Assembly (NCBI RefSeq): GCF_042427745.1
Contig: NZ_JBHMFA010000005.1
Reading direction: 5' to 3' (one strand)
DNA length: 64,000 nt
DNA from: Algibacter miyuki
GTDB taxonomy: Bacteria > Bacteroidota > Bacteroidia > Flavobacteriales > Flavobacteriaceae
In this document: positions 7,913 through 16,263 of the stretch, piece by piece
Layout of the letters: every line of letters begins with the position of its first letter
Numbering within the stretch: the first letter of the stretch is position 1
The notes under the pieces: generated by a model
The model's input: only the letters and a program-made list of their open reading frames with translations
Database searches by the model: none
What the model was told of the DNA's origin: nothing
Translations under genes and position numbers: made by a program

Positions 7913-8977
7913 ATGTCAATAAACCAAATAGTTACACCATTAGACTCTGCCATTCTCGATTCCAAGGAGCAGTATGTCTTTTATCATAAAATGGTCGACT
8001 TTGTTTTTAAAGAACTTATAGTGGCCGTACAAAGGCAAAAACTATGTAACACGCAAGAAGTGTTGTTATTTAAACAATATTCCGATTTACTTTTATATTC
8101 CATCGAAGCCATGCGTATCAAATATATGTACGATGATGAAGATAATATGAAAGTGGATTTAACCGAATCTGGTTTTCCTAATTATTTAGAGTTCCGGTAC
8201 CTGTTTAACGATCTAGAATTACGTCAGGAATATCTCGAAAAGCTTACACCAATAGCTACTTTAAAAGAAGATTTTCTAAATACCTTAATGCATAAAAAGC
8301 AACCCGTTTCTAAACGAAAGTTGTTTCAAGCCGCATCTATTGTATATTATTCTTCAGTAAAGAAAGAATATATTTTTAATCGTTTTGTACAAGGTAAAAT
8401 ACTAAGCGCACCAGAAAATACAATAGCCGATTTATTAGTTAGCTGGTCGTTTTTCGATGTGTCTTTAAACAGACCATTTATCTGCTATATGTATTTTACT
8501 TACGACGGAAAAGATGTAAATGATTATAAAGATGAAATTTATGAGGTTTTAAAAACCACATCAGATCGTAAAATGGCGTTAGATACTATGGCTTACACTA
8601 TTGATAGGAAACTACCAAAAGTGTCACCTAAATTGATAAAACGTATCGATTTAGGTCCGTTGCACAATATATTTGCTAAAGATGAAAACTTGGTAACCCA
8701 TACCATTTTAGAATCTATAGGTAAAAAGGAAATTCCTTTAGAGTCTTATGCTATTTCTTTAGAAATAGACGAAGTTGCATCGGCAAGCGAATTTAAAGAA
8801 GGTAGTTTTTTCAGCAAACAAACCCTTCAAAAATGGGATACGGTATTTAAGCAAAAGTACATTTTTGCACCACATCGCATCATTCAACTATTATATAATA
8901 AAACGCCAGAGTTGTTAAATGGTTTAGCCAAAGCGCCATTTGAAGTCTCTAGTTTAAAAATAGATATTAAAAAATAG
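7913..8977 (+). CDS. Uncharacterised protein, second gene of the ATPase cluster
   Basis: A soluble protein of 354 residues, probably mostly helical, with no signal peptide, membrane helix or motif I can name. It is moderately charged with conserved-looking aromatic patches ('WSFFDVSLNRPFICYMYFTYDGKD' region, about residues 183-205). It lies between the repeat element and the AAA+ ATPase gene (70 nt downstream), on the same strand. That position suggests a dedicated partner of the ATPase or of the coiled-coil protein. Confidence in coding is high because the frame is long and uninterrupted and fits the cluster; confidence in function is nil. Confidence 0.7.
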   Translation: MSINQIVTPLDSAILDSKEQYVFYHKMVDFVFKELIVAVQRQKLCNTQEVLLFKQYSDLLLYSIEAMRIKYMYDDEDNMKVDLTESGFPNYLEFRYLFNDLELRQEYLEKLTPIATLKEDFLNTLMHKKQPVSKRKLFQAASIVYYSSVKKEYIFNRFVQGKILSAPENTIADLLVSWSFFDVSLNRPFICYMYFTYDGKDVNDYKDEIYEVLKTTSDRKMALDTMAYTIDRKLPKVSPKLIKRIDLGPLHNIFAKDENLVTHTILESIGKKEIPLESYAISLEIDEVASASEFKEGSFFSKQTLQKWDTVFKQKYIFAPHRIIQLLYNKTPELLNGLAKAPFEVSSLKIDIKK

Positions 8978-9047
8978 AAAAGTACTCAGTCGCAGTATTC
9001 TATATCATTTGCTGGTACTATAAACTAAGAATTAACCCTTAAAAAAA

Positions 9048-11003
9048 ATGGAGCACAACTCAACTTTCCCTATAAAACTTACCGAACTCGATATGCTTCG
9101 CGACGAGGCTTCATCATACTTAAAAAGTGTGCAATGGGAACAAGGCTCAAGAGCGAAAAATAAAGGTGCTAAAGACGAATCTATTTTACTCTATTTATCT
9201 AGAGCAAATAGCGGGTCTTCGGTAGAGATTACCTCGGTTTCTAAAACGATTTTAGCCTTAAAAAAACGATTGCTACCCGATTCTGTAGCGCTTCCTATTC
9301 ATTTAAATCAAACCCTTTATGCGGTGCAAGAAGGGATTACTTTGGGAATTTGGATTAAGGATAGTTATTATGATGCTTCGGGATTATCTAGTTTAAACGA
9401 AAATAAATCGGCTTTAGATTCTAACGGAAAAAGGGAGTTCGAAAGTAAAATGCATACCGCAACGGCATTCATGTTATTTTCAACGGCTTATAAAATCCTA
9501 AACGATTTAAAACCTTTTGCTTCAGACGATTTATCGGTTATGAAACAGAAATTTGCCGGTATTCCAGAGGTGTCTTTACTTTCGCCTTTAAAAGGAATTG
9601 CATGTAGTTTGTTTTATTTTGATAAATACCTTGGACATCCAGAAATTGTAATGTCTGATAAAGATGTTATCGATTTTACGGTGGTATATTTTGAAGCTTT
9701 AATTGGCGAAATTCAACTTAGAAAAAGTAGTTTAGAGTATACCGAAACCATTGAAGATAGAACATATAAACTAGAAAAATCGGAGTTTTCTATATCAGGC
9801 TGGAATAATGTGTTTTCAGGAACTGCCAAAAGTATAGAATTCAACAAAATAAAATTTGAACAAATAGTTGGTAACCGAGATGCGAAGCACTTTGCGCGTC
9901 GTTTAACAGAGCGTATGCTGAGTTACGATTTTACCGCAAAAAAGAATCCGTTTCAAGAACTTGGCGGGTTTATGCCGGTTTTTATGGGCTACGGAATTCC
10001 TGGTACAGGAAAAAGTATGCTTATTGCTGCTATTGCGACACGCTTAAAAGAGCATTGCGATAATTTAGAAATTCCGTTTTTGTTTCACCCTATGCCAGAT
10101 ACTTTAATTTCCACTTTTCAAGGAGGGTCGGCAGAAAAAATGGTAGAGTGGATGAAACCGATGCAAGATCCAACAAAATTGATTTTCGCACCTATTGATG
10201 ATGCTGAAAATAATTTACAAGAGCGTACAGCTCAAGGCGTATCTGCAGGTGTAAAAGAAGTTATTGGCGTGTTTTTACGTTATACAGAAGGCGCTTATGC
10301 CGTAAATTACGGTAACAGTTCTATTGGTTTGTTCACCAATTTGCCTGAAATGTTGGATAAGGCTGTGATTTCTCGTGTACAAGGTCGTTTTAAAATTGAT
10401 GGAGCCCGAACGGAACACGATTTTTTAGATCAAGATTACATTTGGTGGAATAAACTAAACCAATCTTTACCCGATTTTGTAAATATGGAAAACCCTGATA
10501 GTTATAAGTATTTAAGCGATCAAGGACTTTCTAAAAATATGGGTGAAATATTAAACACATCTAGTAAACCTAGTGAAGCTAGAGTGCATGCTATTTGCGA
10601 TAAGGTGGAAGCTAAATTTAAAAGCAACGAGCATCTGTTTTATGCCAATTTGTATCAAGAAATGCAAAAGGCTTTCCCGTTCTTTTCATCACGTGATGTT
10701 CGGAATATTCAGTCGGCTATTTCTTTACGTTTAACCGATTTTGATTTAGAAGAAAGCTGGTTCGAAAACCCTGAGATTTATTTCAAACAAGATTACGACA
10801 CTAAGTTTAATATGCTTCAGGAAGTGATGAAAGGGAATATGAAAGGTTTAGATTTTTCTGAAATTAGACGTCAGGAAGTAGTGCGCTATTTAGATAACGT
10901 TGCCACTATTGCCGATACCGACTTTAAGCGCAAAGTAGATGCTAGAGTCAACCAAATAAATATAGAAACCGCAGCAAGAAAAACTTTTGAAAATGGCATC
11001 TAA
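9048..11003 (+). CDS. AAA+ family ATPase
   Basis: A 651-residue cytosolic ATPase. The N-terminal 300 residues are helical and unknown. The AAA+ module follows: Walker A 'GIPGTGKS' at about 316-323; Walker B region 'LIFAPIDDAENN' at about 379-390, where the usual Asp-Glu is Asp-Asp; and a sensor-1/arginine-finger region 'LFTNLPEMLDKAVISRVQGRF', matching the classical 'TNxxxxLDxAxxxRxxRF' layout. A helical C-terminal part of about 180 residues lies beyond. The family resembles remodelling ATPases rather than DNA helicases. Its stop codon overlaps the Nudix gene by 11 nt, so the two are translationally coupled. The substrate is unknown. Confidence 0.85.
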   Translation: MEHNSTFPIKLTELDMLRDEASSYLKSVQWEQGSRAKNKGAKDESILLYLSRANSGSSVEITSVSKTILALKKRLLPDSVALPIHLNQTLYAVQEGITLGIWIKDSYYDASGLSSLNENKSALDSNGKREFESKMHTATAFMLFSTAYKILNDLKPFASDDLSVMKQKFAGIPEVSLLSPLKGIACSLFYFDKYLGHPEIVMSDKDVIDFTVVYFEALIGEIQLRKSSLEYTETIEDRTYKLEKSEFSISGWNNVFSGTAKSIEFNKIKFEQIVGNRDAKHFARRLTERMLSYDFTAKKNPFQELGGFMPVFMGYGIPGTGKSMLIAAIATRLKEHCDNLEIPFLFHPMPDTLISTFQGGSAEKMVEWMKPMQDPTKLIFAPIDDAENNLQERTAQGVSAGVKEVIGVFLRYTEGAYAVNYGNSSIGLFTNLPEMLDKAVISRVQGRFKIDGARTEHDFLDQDYIWWNKLNQSLPDFVNMENPDSYKYLSDQGLSKNMGEILNTSSKPSEARVHAICDKVEAKFKSNEHLFYANLYQEMQKAFPFFSSRDVRNIQSAISLRLTDFDLEESWFENPEIYFKQDYDTKFNMLQEVMKGNMKGLDFSEIRRQEVVRYLDNVATIADTDFKRKVDARVNQINIETAARKTFENGI

Positions 11004-11580
11004 CAGATTAAAAAATATAAAAAGCACGTTGCTTTCTGATAATTATTACATTCTTAAAAAATTAAGTTTCGACTATTTAATGAGTAACGGTACTTGGGTT
11101 AACCAAATGCGCGAAGTTTATGATAGAGGAGATGGCGCAGGAATTTTACTTTTTAATACCGAAAAACAAACGGTTATTTTAACGAAGCAGTTTAGAATGC
11201 CAACCTATCAAAATGATAATAAAGATGGCTTTTTAGTAGAAATTACTGCAGGGATGTTGGATAAAGATAATCCTGAAGACTGTATTATTAGAGAAACTGA
11301 AGAAGAAGTAGGTTACCGCATAAATAAAGTAACCAAAGTTTACGAAGCCTATACATCGCCAGGTGTAATGACCGAGAAAATGCACTTTTTTATCGCGGAG
11401 TATACCGATGATATGAAAGTAAGCGAAGGGGGTGGTGTGGAAACTGAAACCGAAGATATTGAAGTGCTAGAATTACCTATTGAAGAAGCGATAACCATGC
11501 TTAATAACGGTGAAATTCAAGATATGCGGACTATTGTTTTATTGCAGTATGCTATTATTCATGGATTGGGTAAAAGTTAA
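10993..11580 (+). CDS. nudK: NudK-like Nudix hydrolase
   Basis: A 195-residue Nudix enzyme resembling GDP-mannose/GDP-sugar pyrophosphatase NudK along its whole length, including 'LSDNYY', 'REVYDRGDGAGILL', 'KQFRMPTY', 'GGGVETETEDIEVLELP' and 'NGEIQDMRTIVLLQYA'. The Nudix box lies in 'AGMLDKDNPEDCIIRETEEE' and the following VGY: the catalytic RExxEExG core is intact, but the first conserved Glu of the box is Asn here. I start at the ATG at 10993; a TTG two codons earlier is less likely. The gene overlaps the AAA+ gene by 11 nt, which is an unusual setting for NudK and suggests a nucleotide-sugar or related signal in this system. Confidence 0.88.
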   Translation: MASNRLKNIKSTLLSDNYYILKKLSFDYLMSNGTWVNQMREVYDRGDGAGILLFNTEKQTVILTKQFRMPTYQNDNKDGFLVEITAGMLDKDNPEDCIIRETEEEVGYRINKVTKVYEAYTSPGVMTEKMHFFIAEYTDDMKVSEGGGVETETEDIEVLELPIEEAITMLNNGEIQDMRTIVLLQYAIIHGLGKS

Positions 11581-11669
11581 ATAAAATATTCGAACTTTAT
11601 TAATATTTCGGAACTTCAAACAAAGTATACCATGAGTAACATTAAGCTCAAAGTATTAAAATAATAAAA

Positions 11670-12905
11670 ATGCAAAAACTAATAAAAGCGAATTTATACC
11701 GAAGCGAGCTCATTTCAGTGAGCGGAAAACTCGTCGAGCGTTACAACAAATGCTTGGTAAAGCTTGGCTTTTCAGAAACTAAATTAAAGTCTTTTCAAAT
11801 TGATGGTATTGGTTGGAGTCCGCAAGTTGCAGAAGAAAAAGGAGCCATTGATTACCTCAATAATGGTGAAGCGAATCCGCATGGCATCATCATTTCGCCA
11901 TTACAACAAGGGAAACCGGTGTATTTACCGTTTCATACCTTCGATAAGGAATTGATGAAGTTTGTTTTTAAGGTTCATGGTAAAAAAATAAAAGACATTA
12001 CCCGAGATTCTGCTATTTGTCTAGATTTCGATCAAGGTATCGATGCCTTTTACGAGCCTTTAGATGTTTTAAAATACAAAACGATAAACATTCATTTTCA
12101 CCTCATAGATGATTTGCTAAACGTTCAAAAAGAACAACGCAAGTTAGTAGAAACCTTTAATAGAGATCAAAATTTTATAGACGAAAATCTTCAAGCCGCC
12201 TTATTACAATCGGCCAAGGCGCATGGCGATTTACGTGAGCGTGATTTAGATTTACACGAACTTCAATATTCCACGAGTTCGTTTTATACGCGCGCTTTTG
12301 GAGGAATTTATGTACTGCGCGATTTTATTACACCTATTATTGTTTTTGAAGATGAAACTTGGCATAAAGAAGCTATAAAAGATACCACTTACGATGTTAT
12401 TATCTTTCATATAAACCAGCCACAACTTATAGATCAGTTACGCGACCATGTTATTATTGAATGTGATTTAGGAGACGTTGTAAAAACAAAACGTTACGAT
12501 AGGATTAAGAAGTTCGAGATGGCAACCTATTTAAAAACGACACAGCACCCCGTAAAAGATATTTTAAACGACCCGATTTTATATAAAAGCTATTTAAATA
12601 AATTAGATATCGAAGCACGTAAAAACGTGATGAGTGTAGAGCGTTACTTAGAAAAACTAGAAACTAGCAATCAATATAAAATTTCGGATATTGTAGATTT
12701 AAAACTGTATCAAGCTTTGCATCAGCCACATTCATCGCTAGACGTTAAGCATCAAGATTTAATTTGGATGTTGCTAGTTAATGTGTCTCCCAAAGATGTA
12801 TTATTCACCTATTGGTTTGATAAAGAAGCCTTTTATAAAAGCTTTGAAACATGGGACGAATCCCTAAAAGATTGGGCAATTGAAACCATTAGTAACAATA
12901 TTTAA
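11670..12905 (+). CDS. Uncharacterised protein, fifth gene of the ATPase cluster
   Basis: A soluble protein of 411 residues with no signal peptide or membrane helix. It contains several conserved-looking acidic/aromatic motifs, for example 'SPLQQGKPVYLPFHTFDKEL' (about 93-112) and 'FGGIYVLRDFITPIIVFEDETWH' (about 210-232), but I cannot place it in a family. It follows the Nudix gene after 89 nt on the same strand and precedes the two membrane-protein genes. It probably works in the same complex or pathway as the ATPase. Confidence 0.68.
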   Translation: MQKLIKANLYRSELISVSGKLVERYNKCLVKLGFSETKLKSFQIDGIGWSPQVAEEKGAIDYLNNGEANPHGIIISPLQQGKPVYLPFHTFDKELMKFVFKVHGKKIKDITRDSAICLDFDQGIDAFYEPLDVLKYKTINIHFHLIDDLLNVQKEQRKLVETFNRDQNFIDENLQAALLQSAKAHGDLRERDLDLHELQYSTSSFYTRAFGGIYVLRDFITPIIVFEDETWHKEAIKDTTYDVIIFHINQPQLIDQLRDHVIIECDLGDVVKTKRYDRIKKFEMATYLKTTQHPVKDILNDPILYKSYLNKLDIEARKNVMSVERYLEKLETSNQYKISDIVDLKLYQALHQPHSSLDVKHQDLIWMLLVNVSPKDVLFTYWFDKEAFYKSFETWDESLKDWAIETISNNI

Positions 12906-12985
12906 TTTTTATAGACTAACCTTTTATACAAGTCGCTGTTTTTTCTGTGTAAACGAAATAATATGCTCAAATAACACTTAACATT

Positions 12986-13501
12986 ATGACACTAGAACTT
13001 ATCATATTTATTGCCGCCATACTTTTCGGAATCTTTATTTACTGGCAAGAATCGAGAAATAACGGGGTTTATCGCTTCTTTAATAAAGTGATAAATTCCA
13101 AAGCATTACAAATGAAACCGCATGATAGAACAGGCTTTGTGTATCAACAATCGTTTTTGTTACGTGTAGTGTTTGTAGGGTTTTTATATCTTATTGCTAT
13201 TGTGATTATCCGTTTTTTAATCCCAATTGATGTGGCTACTATTTCTATATTTGCATCGATGATTGTGGGGACTTTAGTTGGAACTTATTTAGCTAATTTT
13301 ATTTTTAAATCGAGCGAAGTTATAGAAGAACAAGCAGAATCCTTAGAAGATATCATGCAAGATACCATTGAAAAGGGAAAAGATATCTTAGATGATTTAA
13401 CAAGGAAAGATGAAACTCTTTCTGAACAAATAAAGGAAGCCGAACCTAAAGTAGAAGAAAAAAGTGCTAGAGAACGTTTAAAAGATAAAGGCTTACTTTA
13501 G
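12986..13501 (+). CDS. Membrane protein with cytoplasmic coiled tail, ATPase cluster
   Basis: A 171-residue protein with three hydrophobic helices, at about residues 3-20, 61-79 and 83-107. A strongly charged helical tail follows (residues about 108-171, rich in E and K, with 'EEQAESLEDIMQDTIEKGKD'), probably coiled coil and cytosolic. It could anchor the soluble cluster proteins to the inner membrane. It lies 80 nt after the preceding gene and 82 nt before the next membrane-protein gene. The family is not recognised. Confidence 0.68.
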   Translation: MTLELIIFIAAILFGIFIYWQESRNNGVYRFFNKVINSKALQMKPHDRTGFVYQQSFLLRVVFVGFLYLIAIVIIRFLIPIDVATISIFASMIVGTLVGTYLANFIFKSSEVIEEQAESLEDIMQDTIEKGKDILDDLTRKDETLSEQIKEAEPKVEEKSARERLKDKGLL

Positions 13502-13583
13502 TGAGACCGTTTGTGACTAAACAAAACAATTTAAAACAAAAAAGTGATTTCCGTTTAGGCGGAAACAATAAATAAAATTATAG

Positions 13584-15299
13584 ATGATTAAAAATTATTG
13601 GAATAAAGGAGGGAAACAAAAGAAAACAACCATAATTATAGGGTTAATTCTACTCATTTTATTATTCGTTTTACGAGACGATTATCAACCAGCACTGTTG
13701 TTTGTTAGAAAATACATTTTTGTTATTTTACTAAGTTTTGTAGTCCTATTTCTAGGTTTACGAAAATTCAGAAACTCAACAAGCACTTTTGGTCGTCTTG
13801 CCATTTTAGGGTTCTTAACCGTGTTTTTTGGTGCCATCTATATTATTGGATGGCAATATAAAATGTACGATTACATGAAAACATACAACGTGTTTAATCA
13901 TTTAAATCGCATTGAAATTAATGAATTGCCATTAACTCAAAACGAGCGCATCCAACCATTACGCAATGTGTATTCTATGGCCAACGAAAGTGTGGGAGAA
14001 ACTAAAGATGTATCGTTACCACATTTAGTACGTGTTGGCACAGAAAACAAATGGACCATGGCGATACAACCAACTGAAAAGTATATGTGGCAAGGAATGA
14101 CGGATAATACGGAAGAAGTTTTTGCCGTATCGAGCACAACACCTTTTCCGCGTTTTTCTAGTGAAAACCGTATTCCTGTAACGTTTTCTATTGGAGAATC
14201 TTTAAAATTTAGTCGAAACACGTACAATGCCGTAGTGCAGCGTTTTAATATTTTTCAACTATTTACTTTAGAGCCGAGTGATACCTATTATATGAAAAAC
14301 GATGCTGGAAAATGGGTAGAAGTAGTGAGTTTAGTAAAGTGGCAAGGTTTTTTATTTCCATACCCAACCTTTGGTGGCGTAATGGTTATTGATAGTGGAG
14401 AGCATGATTTAAACGATTATTTTGAGCGTATTTTAATAGGAAAAGGAACTTACATCAGTCCTGAGAATATTAAAAACCATCCGTATTTAATTGGTCAAAA
14501 TACGTTGGCTGAAAAGGTATCACGTTTACAAGCCGAATCTTTAAAGTTTTTAGGTGGTTTTAGCGACCCGTTACCATGGAATATGGAAACGGCAGTTAAA
14601 ATACCTAACCTAGCTGATGATCAAAATCAGCAACCTTTTGTAACCGATTTCGATTTTTCGGATACCAAAACAAACGCGTATAGTGGCCTTTATCACTGGT
14701 TTGGCTTAGAACCTGTGGGCGATGAGCGCACGAGTTTAACGTATAGTGTTTTTGTGCCTGCTGATGGTACCAATGCGTTTTACTATTACGATCATGCTTC
14801 TAAGAAAGAAGGTTATGCAGGTGTTTCCGCTATGCCTTTAAAGGTGATTGAGTCAAGAAAAGAATATGATTGGTCGGTGAATAAGCCTGTAGAATTTCGT
14901 CCGTACATTAAAAATATTGCAGGTAGAAAACGTATGTTTTTCTTAGGAACTATTTCTGCTATTCGTGAAAACTCTGATAATTTTGATGGATCGGCAACTC
15001 CTGATTTAGCTTTAGTAGATAGTGAATATCGTGATGTGGTTTGGATTGATGTAAAACACCCTAGTCAATGGGATAAAACGGTTTACGATCAGCTTAATGA
15101 AGCTTGGCGTTCTAGTGAAGGTATTGGTAAATATTTTGCACAAGAAACCAAACAAATTGATGCTATACAACAATCAACAGATTCAATAAAACCGCTGTCT
15201 AATGACGAGTTATTAAAACAGCTGCAAGAGGAAAAAAAGGTATTGGAAATTGAAAAATTGAAGAAAGAAATTGATTCGATGAAAGCGGCTTCGAAGTAG
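13584..15299 (+). CDS. Large membrane-anchored protein, last gene of the ATPase cluster
   Basis: A 571-residue protein. Three membrane helices occupy the first 105 residues ('TTIIIGLILLILLFVL', 'YIFVILLSFVVLFLGL', 'LAILGFLTVFFGAIYIIGW'). A beta-rich extracytoplasmic-type domain of about 430 residues follows, then a helical charged C-terminus from about 530 ('LLKQLQEEKKVLEIEKLKKEI'). No catalytic motif was recognised. It would be the membrane or periplasmic end of the cluster. The gene is followed by an inverted copy of the repeat element seen at 7.7 kb. Confidence 0.68.
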   Translation: MIKNYWNKGGKQKKTTIIIGLILLILLFVLRDDYQPALLFVRKYIFVILLSFVVLFLGLRKFRNSTSTFGRLAILGFLTVFFGAIYIIGWQYKMYDYMKTYNVFNHLNRIEINELPLTQNERIQPLRNVYSMANESVGETKDVSLPHLVRVGTENKWTMAIQPTEKYMWQGMTDNTEEVFAVSSTTPFPRFSSENRIPVTFSIGESLKFSRNTYNAVVQRFNIFQLFTLEPSDTYYMKNDAGKWVEVVSLVKWQGFLFPYPTFGGVMVIDSGEHDLNDYFERILIGKGTYISPENIKNHPYLIGQNTLAEKVSRLQAESLKFLGGFSDPLPWNMETAVKIPNLADDQNQQPFVTDFDFSDTKTNAYSGLYHWFGLEPVGDERTSLTYSVFVPADGTNAFYYYDHASKKEGYAGVSAMPLKVIESRKEYDWSVNKPVEFRPYIKNIAGRKRMFFLGTISAIRENSDNFDGSATPDLALVDSEYRDVVWIDVKHPSQWDKTVYDQLNEAWRSSEGIGKYFAQETKQIDAIQQSTDSIKPLSNDELLKQLQEEKKVLEIEKLKKEIDSMKAASK

Positions 15300-15354
15300 G
15301 GACGTGAGCAAACATACTTTATTTATTAATGAAAAATTGTTGAGGCAGACACAC

Positions 15355-15447
15355 GCGTTAGGGATTGAACGGCCTGTTTGAAATCCTTTTTGTTTTTTTT
15401 TAAACAAAAAGATTGAGTAGTGAAAGCCCGACCTTTAGGGAACGCCC
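15355..15447 (-). repeat. Degenerate dispersed repeat element, copy 2 (inverted)
   Basis: On the minus strand it reads GGGCGTTCCC, then GGTCGGGCTTTCACTACTC, a central hairpin CTTTTTGTTT/AAACAAAAAG (plus-strand 15386-15411), and TTCAATCCCTAACGC at its end. These landmarks match the copy at 7687-7822 in inverted orientation, while the inner hairpin differs in sequence. It starts 55 nt after the last gene of the ATPase cluster. Confidence 0.7.
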
Positions 15448-15736
15448 AAAATAAATTTGGCTTCATATTTAGATAAAACCTGACATAATTGCTGATTTAG
15501 TTTTAGTTGCATGACTTTTTATCAATTTAGGTTTCGCCTATTTTTTTTGTGATGAATAAAGGGCTGCGAGCGGTATTTTGCTTTTACTTTAAATAATTAC
15601 CCCCTTTTTTAATATTCCTTTTAACACTTTAGCTTTTGGCTTGGTTTTGGTGACACTGACACAATAAGTTTAAATTAAAATATTTGCTGCGTAAGAATTA
15701 TGTTAAGAATATTTTTAAAAAATTAAGTATTATAGT
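15448..15736. other. Intergenic region before the FKBP gene
   Basis: 289 nt without a convincing reading frame; with the repeat element it completes a 437-nt gap. A short TAGG-TTTCG-CCTA stem followed by eight Ts (about 15528-15548) could be a weak terminator for the cluster. No full TTG/TAnnTTTG promoter was recognised for the FKBP gene. Confidence 0.4.
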
Positions 15737-16165
15737 ATGAGTCAAGTAAAAGAGAATAACACGGTAAAAGTAAATTACACAGGTAAATTAGCAGACGGAC
15801 AGGTTTTTGATAGTTCGGAAGGGAAAGAGCCGATTGAGTTTACTTTGGGACAAGGGCAATTAATTCCTGGTTTCGAGAAAGGGTTAATCGATATGAAATT
15901 GAATGAGAAAAAAACCATTACTATCGTTAAAGACGAAGCTTATGGTGATGTTAACCCAGCATTAATCCAAGAGGTTCAAAAAACAGAATTGCCACAAGAT
16001 ATGGCTCCAGAAGTTGGTATGGGCTTAGTGTCTAAATCGCCAAACGGCCACGAAATTAATTTGCTTGTTGTTGAAGTGAAAGAAGAATCTATTGTTGTAG
16101 ATGGAAATCATCCTTTAGCTGGAAAAGATCTTGTTTTTGATCTTGAAGTAGTTGAAATTAAATAA
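15737..16165 (+). CDS. SlyD-like FKBP-type peptidyl-prolyl isomerase
   Basis: A 142-residue cytosolic prolyl isomerase/chaperone. The FKBP half begins 'VKVNYTGKLADGQVFDSS' and continues 'GQGQLIPGFEKGLIDMKLNEKKTI', the classical fold. An insert-in-flap domain of SlyD type follows from about residue 70 to 125 ('PQDMAPEVGMGLVSKSPNGHEI'), and the chain ends 'HPLAGKDLVFDLEVVEIK', matching the SlyD/FkpB consensus. The His/Cys-rich metal-binding tail of enterobacterial SlyD is absent, which is usual outside that group. It is a single gene with its own terminator. Confidence 0.9.
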   Translation: MSQVKENNTVKVNYTGKLADGQVFDSSEGKEPIEFTLGQGQLIPGFEKGLIDMKLNEKKTITIVKDEAYGDVNPALIQEVQKTELPQDMAPEVGMGLVSKSPNGHEINLLVVEVKEESIVVDGNHPLAGKDLVFDLEVVEIK

Positions 16166-16200
16166 AAAAGCGCTTAAAATAAGCTCTTTGTTTTATAGGG

Positions 16201-16248
16201 CCTGACACTTTTGTTTATGTTATTAAACCATAGGTGTCAGGTTTTTTT
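16201..16248. terminator. Terminator between convergent genes
   Basis: CCTGACAC (16201-16208) pairs with GTGTCAGG (16234-16241), followed by seven Ts. The 25-nt loop contains a smaller GTTTA/TAAAC stem. It serves the FKBP gene and possibly the convergent TIGR02757 gene. Confidence 0.7.
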
Positions 16249-16263
16249 ATGAAAAATTCGGAC

